This document shows positions 8,969 to 16,662 of a stretch of 64,000 nucleotides of DNA, in pieces. This DNA comes from Pseudomonas sp. RIT-PI-q (GTDB lineage: Bacteria > Pseudomonadota > Gammaproteobacteria > Pseudomonadales > Pseudomonadaceae). A program made the position numbers and the translations under genes. The stretch is from NCBI RefSeq assembly GCF_001297125.1, contig NZ_LHPC01000044.1:1-64000 (forward strand), given 5' to 3'. Below the pieces are notes generated by a model. The model was not told where the DNA came from. It made no database searches and was given only the letters and a program-made list of their open reading frames with translations. Positions within the stretch are counted from its first letter, which is position 1. Each line of letters begins with the position of its first letter.

Positions 8969-9748
8969 TTGCTTATCGAGTCTCGTCGTCGCGCTTATTT
9001 GACCGCCATGCAGGTGGTCAACTGGCTGCCGCGCACCGAATTGCCCTTTGCCGCGCCCTCGCGCCCCGAGCTGCTGGCGCTGCCCGAGCCATTGGTCGTC
9101 GCCCCGGTGGCGCCGGCGCCAGTGGCCGAAGCGCCCGTGGAACCTGTGGTCAAACCGGCCGAACGGGTGAAAATCGAAGTGCCACGGCCATCGTTGGCCA
9201 GCACGCGCACCAACGCCAAGGTCGAAGGAGAGGCTGCGCCGGTCGTGGCCAAGGCAACGGTCGTGCCGCCGCCGCGCTTTGCCCTGCAACTGCTGCGGGC
9301 CGGGCGCTGCCTGCTGCTGGTGGAGTTACCCACAGGCGAACCGTTCCAGACCCGCGACCCCGCTTATATGTTGCTCAAGGACATGCTGCGCGCCGCCGGT
9401 CTGCCGGACAGCCCGCAGATCGTCGGCGAGCCGGTGCGTTGGCCGCTACTGGTCCGCGGCACAATGGATCAGGGCCCGGAAGCCGCTCGCGACTTCGTCC
9501 AAGGTTTTCTCTCGGCCCGGCTCGAAGACGCTCCGTGCGTCTGTTTGTGGCTGATCGGCCTGCCGGCGGTGCGCTTTGCCGGTGAGGCGAACGCCGAATC
9601 CTTCAACCGTGAACTCCAGGTCGAAGGCCTGGGCTCGGTCTGGGCCCTGCCGGGCCTGGAATTATTAATGGAAGAGCCACAGCGTAAGGCTGATGTCTGG
9701 CAAGCCATGCGTCGGCTGATGGCGCGTTGGAAAGAATCGAATGAGTGA
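8969..9748 (+). CDS. holD: HolD-like protein (probable DNA polymerase III psi subunit)
   Basis: No strong family signature, but three facts point to psi of the clamp loader. It overlaps rimI by 8 bp, the same holD-rimI pairing as in E. coli. Its N-terminus (SRRRAYLTAMQVVNWLPR) lines up with the E. coli psi N-terminus (SRRDWQLQQLGITQWSLR), including the conserved W. Its C-terminal helix also resembles the psi end. It is 259 residues against 137 in E. coli; the excess is a Pro/Ala/Val-rich linker at about 25-95. The start must be the TTG at 8969 to keep the psi-like N-terminus; the first ATG, at 9008, would remove half of it. Confidence 0.68.
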   Translation: MLIESRRRAYLTAMQVVNWLPRTELPFAAPSRPELLALPEPLVVAPVAPAPVAEAPVEPVVKPAERVKIEVPRPSLASTRTNAKVEGEAAPVVAKATVVPPPRFALQLLRAGRCLLLVELPTGEPFQTRDPAYMLLKDMLRAAGLPDSPQIVGEPVRWPLLVRGTMDQGPEAARDFVQGFLSARLEDAPCVCLWLIGLPAVRFAGEANAESFNRELQVEGLGSVWALPGLELLMEEPQRKADVWQAMRRLMARWKESNE

Positions 9749-10193
9749 CGCTGTATCTTTTCGCCCAATGACTGAGGCGGACCTGGACGCTGTACTGAAA
9801 ATTGAATACGCGGCGTATAGCCATCCGTGGACCCGGGGGATTTTCCTCGATGGCCTGGGCAAGTATCAGATCTGGCTGATGTTCGAAGGGCAGCAGCAGG
9901 TCGGGCACGGGGTGGTGCAGATCATTCTGGATGAAGCACACCTGCTGAACATCACCGTCAAACCGGAAAACCAGGGCCGTGGCCTGGGTTTGACGCTGCT
10001 TGAGCATTTGATGTCCCGGGCGTATGACGCCAAGGCGCGAGAGTGTTTCCTGGAAGTGCGCGACAGCAACCGTGGCGCATTCAAGTTGTATGAGCGGTAC
10101 GGGTTCAACGAGATCGGCCGGCGTCGGGATTATTATCCGGCGGTGGGTGGGCGAGAAGATGCGGTGGTCATGGCCTGTACTTTGGTGGATTGA
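9741..10193 (+). CDS. rimI: RimI, ribosomal protein S18 alanine N-acetyltransferase
   Basis: GNAT-family acetyltransferase that acetylates the N-terminal alanine of ribosomal protein S18. The 150 residues show the GNAT acetyl-CoA site NQGRGLGLTLL near residue 75, then LEVRDSNRGAFKLYERYGF near 102-120, which is characteristic of RimI. It overlaps the holD-like gene by 8 bp and is probably co-translated with it. A REP pair follows. Confidence 0.94.
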   Translation: MSDAVSFRPMTEADLDAVLKIEYAAYSHPWTRGIFLDGLGKYQIWLMFEGQQQVGHGVVQIILDEAHLLNITVKPENQGRGLGLTLLEHLMSRAYDAKARECFLEVRDSNRGAFKLYERYGFNEIGRRRDYYPAVGGREDAVVMACTLVD

Positions 10194-10203
10194 TCCTTTT
10201 AAA

Positions 10204-10300
10204 AGCTTCGCGGGCAAGCCTCGCTCCTACAGGGTTTTGGCGTCCACAGATGTTGTGTTCGGCGAAAAACCTGTAGGAGCGAGGCTTGCCCGCGAAGGCG
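10204..10300. repeat. REP-type inverted pair (family A)
   Basis: CTTCGCGGGCAAGCCTCGCT and its inverted copy GAGGCTTGCCCGCGAAGG flank about 45 bases between the convergent ends of rimI and the acidic-protein gene. Confidence 0.87.
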
Positions 10301-10319
10301 TCCTCACTGACGGCAACGA

Positions 10320-10724
10320 TCAACGATTACCGTCCATCGGATCACGCTGCGCCATCTCTTCCTCATCCAGCCCGTTACCCCCGCCGATATCGTCCTCATC
10401 GACGATACTCAGGTCCCAATCGGCCTGCCCATCTTCACCCGCTTCATGGGCGTCCCGCGCGCCGTCTTCATGAATCAGGGTTTCCGGGCTCATGTCGTCG
10501 TCGGTAGACTCATGGTCATCGGTCGAGGCCCCGGTCATGCCGGCTTCGCGTACTCGGCCCTTGGGCATCAGCCGTTCACGCTCGGATTGCGGTAATTCGT
10601 CGCCGATTTTGGCGCTGGGTTCTTCCTCGTCGAAATCCAGCTCATGTACCGAACCCATGCGGTCTTCATTGTCATCGATGGACTCGGGTTGCACCGCATC
10701 GAAAGGACGTCGTGAATCAGTCAT
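10320..10724 (-). CDS. Acidic hydrophilic protein of unknown function
   Basis: A 134-residue protein with very many D and E residues, no hydrophobic stretch and no catalytic motif I recognise. It is probably largely disordered. Orthologues in Pseudomonas sit between rimI and the carbonic anhydrase gene, as here, and I recall some being labelled serine kinase/phosphatase; nothing in the sequence supports that. The gene stands alone: a REP pair lies downstream and a 169-bp gap separates it from the divergent can. Confidence 0.75.
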   Translation of the reverse strand: MTDSRRPFDAVQPESIDDNEDRMGSVHELDFDEEEPSAKIGDELPQSERERLMPKGRVREAGMTGASTDDHESTDDDMSPETLIHEDGARDAHEAGEDGQADWDLSIVDEDDIGGGNGLDEEEMAQRDPMDGNR

Positions 10725-10893
10725 GGCAATTCCTCATACTGTGGGCCTTACTAGGGTGGACCTACAGGGCCCACAAGAATTCAGCCGGCATGGAAAACCG
10801 GGCCGCCATTAAGTGCATCAGGGCATTTCGCACGTGACCCCGACGGGCGGTTGTCTGTCATAAAGCAGCGCATCAATCTCGAGGCTTCACAGC

Positions 10894-11538
10894 ATGAACG
10901 AATTACAAGATCTGATTGATAACAACGAACGCTGGGCTGAAGCGATCAAGCAGGAAGATCCGGACTTCTTCTCCAAGCTGGCCCGCCAACAGACACCGGA
11001 ATACCTGTGGATCGGTTGTTCCGATGCCCGCGTGCCGGCCAACGAGATCGTTGGCATGCTGCCGGGCGATCTGTTCGTGCACCGCAACGTCGCTAACGTG
11101 GTGCTGCACACTGACCTGAACTGCCTGTCGGTGATTCAGTACGCCGTCGACGTGCTCAAGGTCAAACATATCCTCGTCACCGGCCACTATGGCTGCGGCG
11201 GCGTGCGCGCCTCGATGCAGGACCGTCAGTTGGGCCTGATCGACGGCTGGCTGCGCTCGATTCGCGATCTTTATTATGAAAAGCGCGAAGAACTGGCCAC
11301 GTTGCCCACCGAAGAAGAGCGGGTCGACCGCCTCTGCGAACTCAACGTGATTCAACAAGTCGCCAACGTCGGGCACACCAGTATTGTGCAAAACGCCTGG
11401 CATCGCGGGCAGAAGCTGTCGATTCACGGTTGCATCTACGGCATCAAGGACGGTCGCTGGAAAAGCCTGAACGCAACCATCAGCGGTTTTGAGCAATTGC
11501 CGCCGCAGTACCGCCTGCGTCCGGTCGAGGCGTTGTAA
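10894..11538 (+). CDS. can: Beta-class carbonic anhydrase
   Basis: Zinc enzyme interconverting CO2 and bicarbonate. The zinc ligands are all visible: C42 and D44 in GCSDAR, H98 and C101 in HYGCGG. The 214-residue length matches E. coli Can (220). There is no signal peptide, so it is cytoplasmic. It runs towards the SET-domain gene with only 6 bases between the two stops, leaving no room for a separate terminator. Confidence 0.96.
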   Translation: MNELQDLIDNNERWAEAIKQEDPDFFSKLARQQTPEYLWIGCSDARVPANEIVGMLPGDLFVHRNVANVVLHTDLNCLSVIQYAVDVLKVKHILVTGHYGCGGVRASMQDRQLGLIDGWLRSIRDLYYEKREELATLPTEEERVDRLCELNVIQQVANVGHTSIVQNAWHRGQKLSIHGCIYGIKDGRWKSLNATISGFEQLPPQYRLRPVEAL

Positions 11539-11544
11539 CGCCTT

Positions 11545-12069
11545 TCAGCACAGACTCCGCCGACGCCAGTGTTGCAAAAACAACTGGCCGTCGGCGTTTG
11601 GCGGTTCATCGTAGCCGGTGATCCAGCCTCGGCAGTCGTAGGCGCCGCACTGGCAGGCGAACTGACGTCGCAGTTGGTCTTCAGTGGCAGCGTAATCCAT
11701 CGTCAGCCGGTCACCTTTTTTGATGTCCTTCAGCGCCCACAGCCACAGCTCGCTCATGTCGAGAAATACGTTTGGGTCGCAGGAGTGACGCAGCAGCCCG
11801 CAGAAACGCGGGTCGTAGACATGGATGCCCGGCGCCAGTTGCCGGGAATGCTGGCAGCGATAGGGCAGCAGTTGCCCCGAAGCCCGGCAGATTCGGCTGA
11901 TCCGGGGGAATTCGCGCAGTGCCGTCACGGCTATCGCTTTGCCCATGGCGCTGTAAATGATTTCGAAGTCGCCCCGGGATGGGAATCCAAGGCGAACGGG
12001 AAGCGCTGCAAATGGATAAATTCCATCGGGTGGCTGCTCAGAAGTCCCGTACAGAGTGTGGGCTTTCAT
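11545..12069 (-). CDS. SET-domain protein, putative lysine methyltransferase
   Basis: The 174 residues contain the core SET signatures: RHSCDPN near 93-99 (the NHSCDPN pseudoknot strand that binds S-adenosylmethionine), then LTMDYAAT, where Y is the family's catalytic tyrosine, then a post-SET cysteine cluster CQCGAYDC near 137-145. SET proteins methylate lysines, mostly in eukaryotes, with scattered bacterial members; the substrate here is unknown. The N-terminal SET-N half is short and poorly conserved. The frame uses ATG at 12069 and ends 6 bases from can. Confidence 0.82.
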   Translation of the reverse strand: MKAHTLYGTSEQPPDGIYPFAALPVRLGFPSRGDFEIIYSAMGKAIAVTALREFPRISRICRASGQLLPYRCQHSRQLAPGIHVYDPRFCGLLRHSCDPNVFLDMSELWLWALKDIKKGDRLTMDYAATEDQLRRQFACQCGAYDCRGWITGYDEPPNADGQLFLQHWRRRSLC

Positions 12070-12250
12070 AACGATCCTTGTCGGTTGGCTGCTGCGACTT
12101 CCGTCAGCCGACGCTCCTGCCGGCCCTGCAACACATAGGTACGCCTCAAGCCTCTCGCAAATGGAACCACCGGTCTACTGTCATTACTGACAGGCGAAAT
12201 GTGCGCGTTCCCGCGTCAGCCATCGCCCACATGGGAACGTCATGCATCGT

Positions 12251-13423
12251 CTACAGGTGCGGAGCGGGCATCGCGGTTGCGGGAGCCGGGGCCTTGAGCT
12301 GTTTGAGTTGGGACTTGATCGGCGGCGTCGCGCACTTGGCTGCGGCTTGGTCAGGCGTAAGGTTGCGGATCGAGGTGTAGAACAGTTCGCAGGTCTTTTC
12401 TTTCTGGCTCACTTGCCAGGTCTGGGTGCAGTTTTTCAGCTGAACTTGAGGGTCAGTGCCCGGTTTGCTGCCCATGCCGGCCTGCCAGCACGCGGCGCTC
12501 AAATCCTGGCCCATGACTTTCAAGCCTGCGGCGTCGGCCTTGGCCTGTGCATCTTCACCGGTGTAGGTCGCGGGGTCGGCGGCGTACCAGATGTAGCTTG
12601 GGTGGTTGGAACCCAATACCGGCACGTTCACCCCCGCACTCGGACTGATCATTGCCAATCCGAGCACGTTCACGGTCGCCCCGTATTGCTGTTTGATCCA
12701 GTTACGCACCGGTGCGCCGAAGGCAACCATCGGTAACGCGGCACCGCTGGCGTTCTGGCTGACGTCCTTGACCATGGTGGTCTGATAATCCTTGAAGTAG
12801 TCGTAGACGCCTTCCAGATCCTTGCCGGCGTTGGACGGCGCGGCAATCGGCGCGATGTCGATGATGGTCTGGTAGCCCGGCGTCTGGTCGGCGGGGATGC
12901 CGTTGTCGGTGAGCAGCGTGGCCCAGCGATCCGTGGTGGCAGACCTCAGGTAATCCTGTGCCTGGGTCAACGAGTAATCCGGGGGGAAATGCAGCAGTTC
13001 AACGCTTTTACGGTTTTCCAGCGCCATGCCCAACGGTAGGAACAGATACCAGCTGTAGGCCCACTTGCCATCGGCATTCAGCTTGCTAGCGCCGGTGTAG
13101 GCCAGATCGCCGGCATCGAGCAGCGCAGCCAGTGGTTTTTGATAGCCTTCGGGTACGCCGCTGATTTCGGCGTAGAGCTGATCGTTATCGGTTTTCACCA
13201 GGACTTTCGCCGCGCTATAGCCATCGCGTTGCACACTTTGGGTCAGGTAATGCTCGACGGTCTGTTCCAGCGTCCAGTTGCGAAAGCAGATCACGTTGCA
13301 GTTGTTGGGGTAGGCAAACAGGCGCGTGACGCGTTCGGTGCTGCCCAACTTCAAGTCGACATCGGCGTGGGCGGCGGCGCTCAGGGTGAGGGCGGCAAGG
13401 GTGAGTCCTGCAAGTTTGAACAT
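12251..13423 (-). CDS. Exported protein of unknown function
   Basis: A Sec signal peptide is clear: MFKLAG, a hydrophobic core, then AAAHA before DVDLKL, giving a mature periplasmic protein of about 370 residues. Four or more cysteines in the mature part (NNCNVICF near the N-terminus, others near the C-terminus) suggest disulfides. No enzymatic motif is recognised. It is a single-gene unit, with a Pro/Ala-rich C-terminus. Confidence 0.78.
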   Translation of the reverse strand: MFKLAGLTLAALTLSAAAHADVDLKLGSTERVTRLFAYPNNCNVICFRNWTLEQTVEHYLTQSVQRDGYSAAKVLVKTDNDQLYAEISGVPEGYQKPLAALLDAGDLAYTGASKLNADGKWAYSWYLFLPLGMALENRKSVELLHFPPDYSLTQAQDYLRSATTDRWATLLTDNGIPADQTPGYQTIIDIAPIAAPSNAGKDLEGVYDYFKDYQTTMVKDVSQNASGAALPMVAFGAPVRNWIKQQYGATVNVLGLAMISPSAGVNVPVLGSNHPSYIWYAADPATYTGEDAQAKADAAGLKVMGQDLSAACWQAGMGSKPGTDPQVQLKNCTQTWQVSQKEKTCELFYTSIRNLTPDQAAAKCATPPIKSQLKQLKAPAPATAMPAPHL

Positions 13424-13589
13424 GCTCAGATCCTTTTCAGCGATGAGTCCCTGGGATAGGGACGAGCGTCATACTGGATCAGCAAGGGTAGACAGAGAAG
13501 CGCCGTGAAACAGAATTATTGTGATGCGCCGGGGATGCAGTCAGATAGCCCGCCGCTCCTTTGCGACGGGCCGGCACTTTGCTGTGGCG

Positions 13590-13910
13590 TTACAACAGAT
13601 GCAGGGCTAAATCGCTTCCAGCGCGCAAGTATTCGACTTGGGCCACCACGGCATCTTTAACAATGGCTTCGCCGGTGTCGGTCAGTTTGGCTTTCTTCGC
13701 ATCGATAATTGCCAACTGCAGTAGCTGCATGGCGACATCCATGGCTTTTTGAAAAGCCGTCACATTGTTATGGTGGCCAAATTCGTGAATGACAGCTTCC
13801 ATGCGTCTGTCGGCATCATCGCGCAGTTTTTTGTATTCAACGAATGAAACTCTGCCGTCCTGGTAAATTTCATTAATCATTTCTTCCAGCGATTTCGATA
13901 TTGAAGGCAT
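13590..13910 (-). CDS. Small helical protein with an HEFGHH motif, function unknown
   Basis: 106 residues, mostly predicted helix, charged N-terminal half, no signal peptide and no membrane segment. The string VIHEFGHH near residues 40-47 fits the HExxH zinc-protease pattern, but the protein lacks the size and third ligand of known proteases, so this may be chance. GGACGG precedes the ATG. It stands alone between the exported-protein gene and the phosphoesterase gene, in sequence that looks more A/T-rich than its neighbours. Confidence 0.6.
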   Translation of the reverse strand: MPSISKSLEEMINEIYQDGRVSFVEYKKLRDDADRRMEAVIHEFGHHNNVTAFQKAMDVAMQLLQLAIIDAKKAKLTDTGEAIVKDAVVAQVEYLRAGSDLALHLL

Positions 13911-14060
13911 TTACTTTTCCGTCCTTGGTTAATGCAGTTTTTACTGAATAGAAGTTATCTGCTCCGTCGAAGTCTAACGCGGTGATTTGTGCGTTGGAGA
14001 TAGGACCTTACTTGGCTTTGTGTCAGGCAACACCGAACCTGTTTGTAAGACCAATCCATG

Positions 14061-14096
14061 TGCGGGCATTCGCCCCTTGGTAAGGGGCGATGCCAT
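14061..14096. other. Hairpin after the acpA stop
   Basis: GGCATTCGCCCCTT and AAGGGGCGATGCC form a long stem with a GGT loop just beyond the acpA stop. There is no U-run on the minus strand, so it may be an mRNA-stabilising hairpin rather than a classical terminator. Confidence 0.5.
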
Positions 14097-14102
14097 TTTC
14101 AG

Positions 14103-15803
14103 TCAGCTCGTAAAGTGCAAGGCATTGGTCAAATCCCCCATCGGCTTTTGGCCACGGGCAATCATCGATTCATCGCGCAGTCTGATCCCGTCGAGTGTCT
14201 CCAGTTGGAACACCCGGGTGATAAGTCGCAGGATCGACGCCGTGTCGTAGACCGTATGGTCCACCGTGCCCTTGCGCGAGAACGGTGAAATCACCAGCGC
14301 CGGGATACGTGTCCCCGGGCCCCAGCGATCGCCTTTGGGCGGAGCAACATGATCCCACCAGCCGCCGTTTTCATCGACCGTGATGACCACCACCATGTTT
14401 TTCCATTGCGGGCTTTGCTGCAAAACCTTCAGTGCGCGGACGATATGCCGGTCGCCCGACGCCACGTCTGCGTAGCCCGCGTGCATGTTCAAGTTGCCCT
14501 GAGGTTTGTAGAACGTCACCGCTGGCAGCTTGCCGGCTTCAGCGTCCGCCAAAAATTTGTTGGTGCTCGACTCATCGCCCAAACCGCCATCGCGCAGGCG
14601 CTTGCTGCGTTCCGCCGGGTTTTCCGGGCCTTGGCGTTTGAAATAGTTGAACGGCTGATGGTGGTACTGGAAGTTCGGAATCTTCGGAATGGCGCCCGAA
14701 TCCTTGTACTCATCGATCGTCGCTTGCCACGCGCCGCCGTACCACGCCCAGTCGACGTTTTTCTTCGAGAGTTTGTCGCCGATATGTTCGTGCGTTTGTG
14801 GGACGAGCACGCTGGGCAAGTCGGCTTTGGCATAGTCCGGACGCTCAGGGTCGCGGATCCAGGTCGGCCAGTAGGGTGGCGCCATGGTGTTCACGGCATA
14901 GCCGTCGGGCGTCAGCAGGCTCGGGCCGAATTGCGGCGGGCCAGTCATGGCGCTGCTGGGCGACTGGGCCAAGGGCTTGAGGCGCGTGTCGGTCGGATCA
15001 TCGCTCTGCAACGTGGCGATCTGTGACTTGGCCACCGAGTTGGCGGCATCCGGGTAAAACGGCACCTGGGCACTAATCAGGTATTGATGGTTCAGGTACG
15101 AACCGCCGAAAGCGCCCTGGAAAAAGTTATCGCACAGGACGAATTCCTTGGCGACGTCCCACAAGCGCAACGAGTAGCGAGTCTGGGCGTAATGGCCGAA
15201 CGTCAGGGCACCGGAATCGGCCCATGCCACAAAGTGATCGTTCTTGCCGCCGTTGATCTGCATCTGGTTTTGATAGAACACATGCCACAGGTCGCGAGTC
15301 ACCAGGCTCAGGGGCAAGTCTTCGCCCTGTGGCCCTTTAAGGGCGAACGGAGCATTGGGCAGATGTTCCTGAAACTGCGTACCGCTGGGATAAATCACGC
15401 CATCGAGGGTTTGCGGACCGACCTGATTCACGCCACCCCATACCGGAGGCAGGCCCGACAGCACGCTGCCATCGCGGTCGCGTTGCAGGTATTGCTCGGG
15501 TTTGATCGCGGACAGCGGGTTTTCGATGCCGGGGAAATCGGCGAACAGATTGTTGAAGCTGCGGTTTTCGCCGTAAATCACCACGACGTTTTTCACCTGC
15601 TCGCGCAGGGCTTTGTCCAGTTCGGTGGGCGTCAGTGGTCGTTCGACCGGTTTTCCCGGTTCATCGCCATGGGTGCCGCAAGCGCTTAAGGTGGCGCCTA
15701 CACCCAATACCGCCACACCACCGAGGAAACGGCGGCGGCTGGTATCGGTGGGTTGATCGCCTTCGGGGGAGGGGATGTCGCTTCCATCTTTTTCGTCGTT
15801 CAT
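14103..15803 (-). CDS. acpA: AcpA-type acid phosphatase/phosphoesterase, Tat-exported lipoprotein
   Basis: Phosphoesterase family that includes AcpA and phospholipase C. Start is ATG 15803, preceded by AGGAG five bases upstream; an in-frame ATG at 15833 lacks this. SRRRFLGG at 22-29 is a twin-arginine signal, and LSAC at 39-42 ends its hydrophobic core, so the protein is probably folded first, exported by Tat and lipidated at C42. The metal-binding family motifs are present: GENRSFNNLF near the mature N-terminus, and TVDENGGWWDHV in the C-terminal third. 566 residues. Substrate cannot be read from sequence. Confidence 0.86.
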   Translation of the reverse strand: MNDEKDGSDIPSPEGDQPTDTSRRRFLGGVAVLGVGATLSACGTHGDEPGKPVERPLTPTELDKALREQVKNVVVIYGENRSFNNLFADFPGIENPLSAIKPEQYLQRDRDGSVLSGLPPVWGGVNQVGPQTLDGVIYPSGTQFQEHLPNAPFALKGPQGEDLPLSLVTRDLWHVFYQNQMQINGGKNDHFVAWADSGALTFGHYAQTRYSLRLWDVAKEFVLCDNFFQGAFGGSYLNHQYLISAQVPFYPDAANSVAKSQIATLQSDDPTDTRLKPLAQSPSSAMTGPPQFGPSLLTPDGYAVNTMAPPYWPTWIRDPERPDYAKADLPSVLVPQTHEHIGDKLSKKNVDWAWYGGAWQATIDEYKDSGAIPKIPNFQYHHQPFNYFKRQGPENPAERSKRLRDGGLGDESSTNKFLADAEAGKLPAVTFYKPQGNLNMHAGYADVASGDRHIVRALKVLQQSPQWKNMVVVITVDENGGWWDHVAPPKGDRWGPGTRIPALVISPFSRKGTVDHTVYDTASILRLITRVFQLETLDGIRLRDESMIARGQKPMGDLTNALHFTS

Positions 15804-15999
15804 TCCGACTCCTGTCTTGTGAAGTTGTTGCAATATATTTCAGTAGGACGCTATCAGTGCGATGTGATGGGTACATTACACGAGAGTTTCGATTGGCTGA
15901 CACTTCGATGACCGGCATGCATCCTGTAAAGGTGTGCGGTGTTTGCCATCCTCAGGCACTGCTAGACTGGCGCGATACCGAATCGAGTAAAGGTAAATC

Positions 16000-16290
16000 A
16001 TGAAACCCTCCACCGCTCTTGATCTACAACGTGCAGCTGTTCGCGAGGTCGTCGGTCGATTTCGTACGTCTAACCCTCGTGTATTCGGCTCGGTACTGTT
16101 TGGAACAGATGAAGAGGGAAGCGACCTTGACCTGCTGGTAGATGCTCTGCCCGGTGCTACGCTTTTTGACCTTGGAGGGCTTCAGGTCGAGCTTGAAGAC
16201 TTGCTGGGCGTAAGCGTTGACCTGCTGACACCAGGGGATCTTCCTTTGAAATTTCGTCAGCAGGTGCTTGAGCAGGCTCGGCCGGTATGA
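16000..16290 (+). CDS. mntA: MntA-type nucleotidyltransferase antitoxin
   Basis: 96-residue minimal nucleotidyltransferase with the exact MntA motif GSX10DXD (GS near 28, DLD near 40-42). In MntA/HepT modules this enzyme neutralises the HEPN ribonuclease by adding AMP to a tyrosine in the toxin's RX4HXY motif. AAAGG precedes the ATG. Its TGA overlaps the ATG of the toxin reading frame at 16287 (ATGA), the usual coupled arrangement. The gene appears intact while the toxin is broken. Confidence 0.9.
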   Translation: MKPSTALDLQRAAVREVVGRFRTSNPRVFGSVLFGTDEEGSDLDLLVDALPGATLFDLGGLQVELEDLLGVSVDLLTPGDLPLKFRQQVLEQARPV

Positions 16291-16626
16291 CCGAAAATCG
16301 TCTCGACGACTAACTTGACCATATGCGTCAGGCGGCTGCCGATGCGCTGATTTTTGTCGAAGGGTTGAGCAAAGAAGAGTTTTTCGACGACAAGCGCACA
16401 CAGCAGGCGGTCATCATGAGCCTCATCATTATTGGCGAGGCGGCGACCAAGATCATGGATCGCTATGCGGAGTTCGCCACGCAAAACGGCGAAGTGCCAT
16501 GGCGCAGCATGCGCGGTATGCGCAATTGCCCACGGCTACTTCGATATCAATCTTGAGGTGGTGTGGGATACGGTTCAGGCAGCGTTGCCTGAACTTCTGA
16601 AGGTATTACCCGGCGATCAAACCTGA
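16287..16626 (+). pseudogene. hepT: HepT-type HEPN toxin, doubly inactivated
   Basis: The frame begins with the ATG overlapping mntA, reads MTENRLDD, then meets TAA at 16311, where TAC would continue into LDHMRQ. From the ATG at 16323 it reads a normal HEPN/DUF86 protein (EAATKIMDRY and so on) up to MRGMRN at about 16526. Translation then continues in another frame with AHGYFDINLEVVWDTV to 16626. HepT proteins normally read RNRIAHGY here, so the shift is best explained by loss of 5 bp inside the RX4HXY ribonuclease motif. Both lesions are read directly; the ancestral sequence is inferred from the family. Confidence 0.87.
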
Positions 16627-16654
16627 TTGCACCTGCATTGCTGCAGGTGCAATC
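16625..16654. terminator. Perfect dyad between hepT and atoE
   Basis: GATTGCACCTGCA and TGCAGGTGCAATC form a 13-bp perfect stem with a TTGC loop, between the convergent hepT remnant and atoE. No U-run follows on either strand, so termination activity is uncertain. Confidence 0.55.
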
Positions 16655-16662
16655 AACTGTGT

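Noticed and set aside
9469..10217. Minus-strand frames opposite holD-like and rimI
   Set aside because: Shadows of the coupled plus-strand genes.
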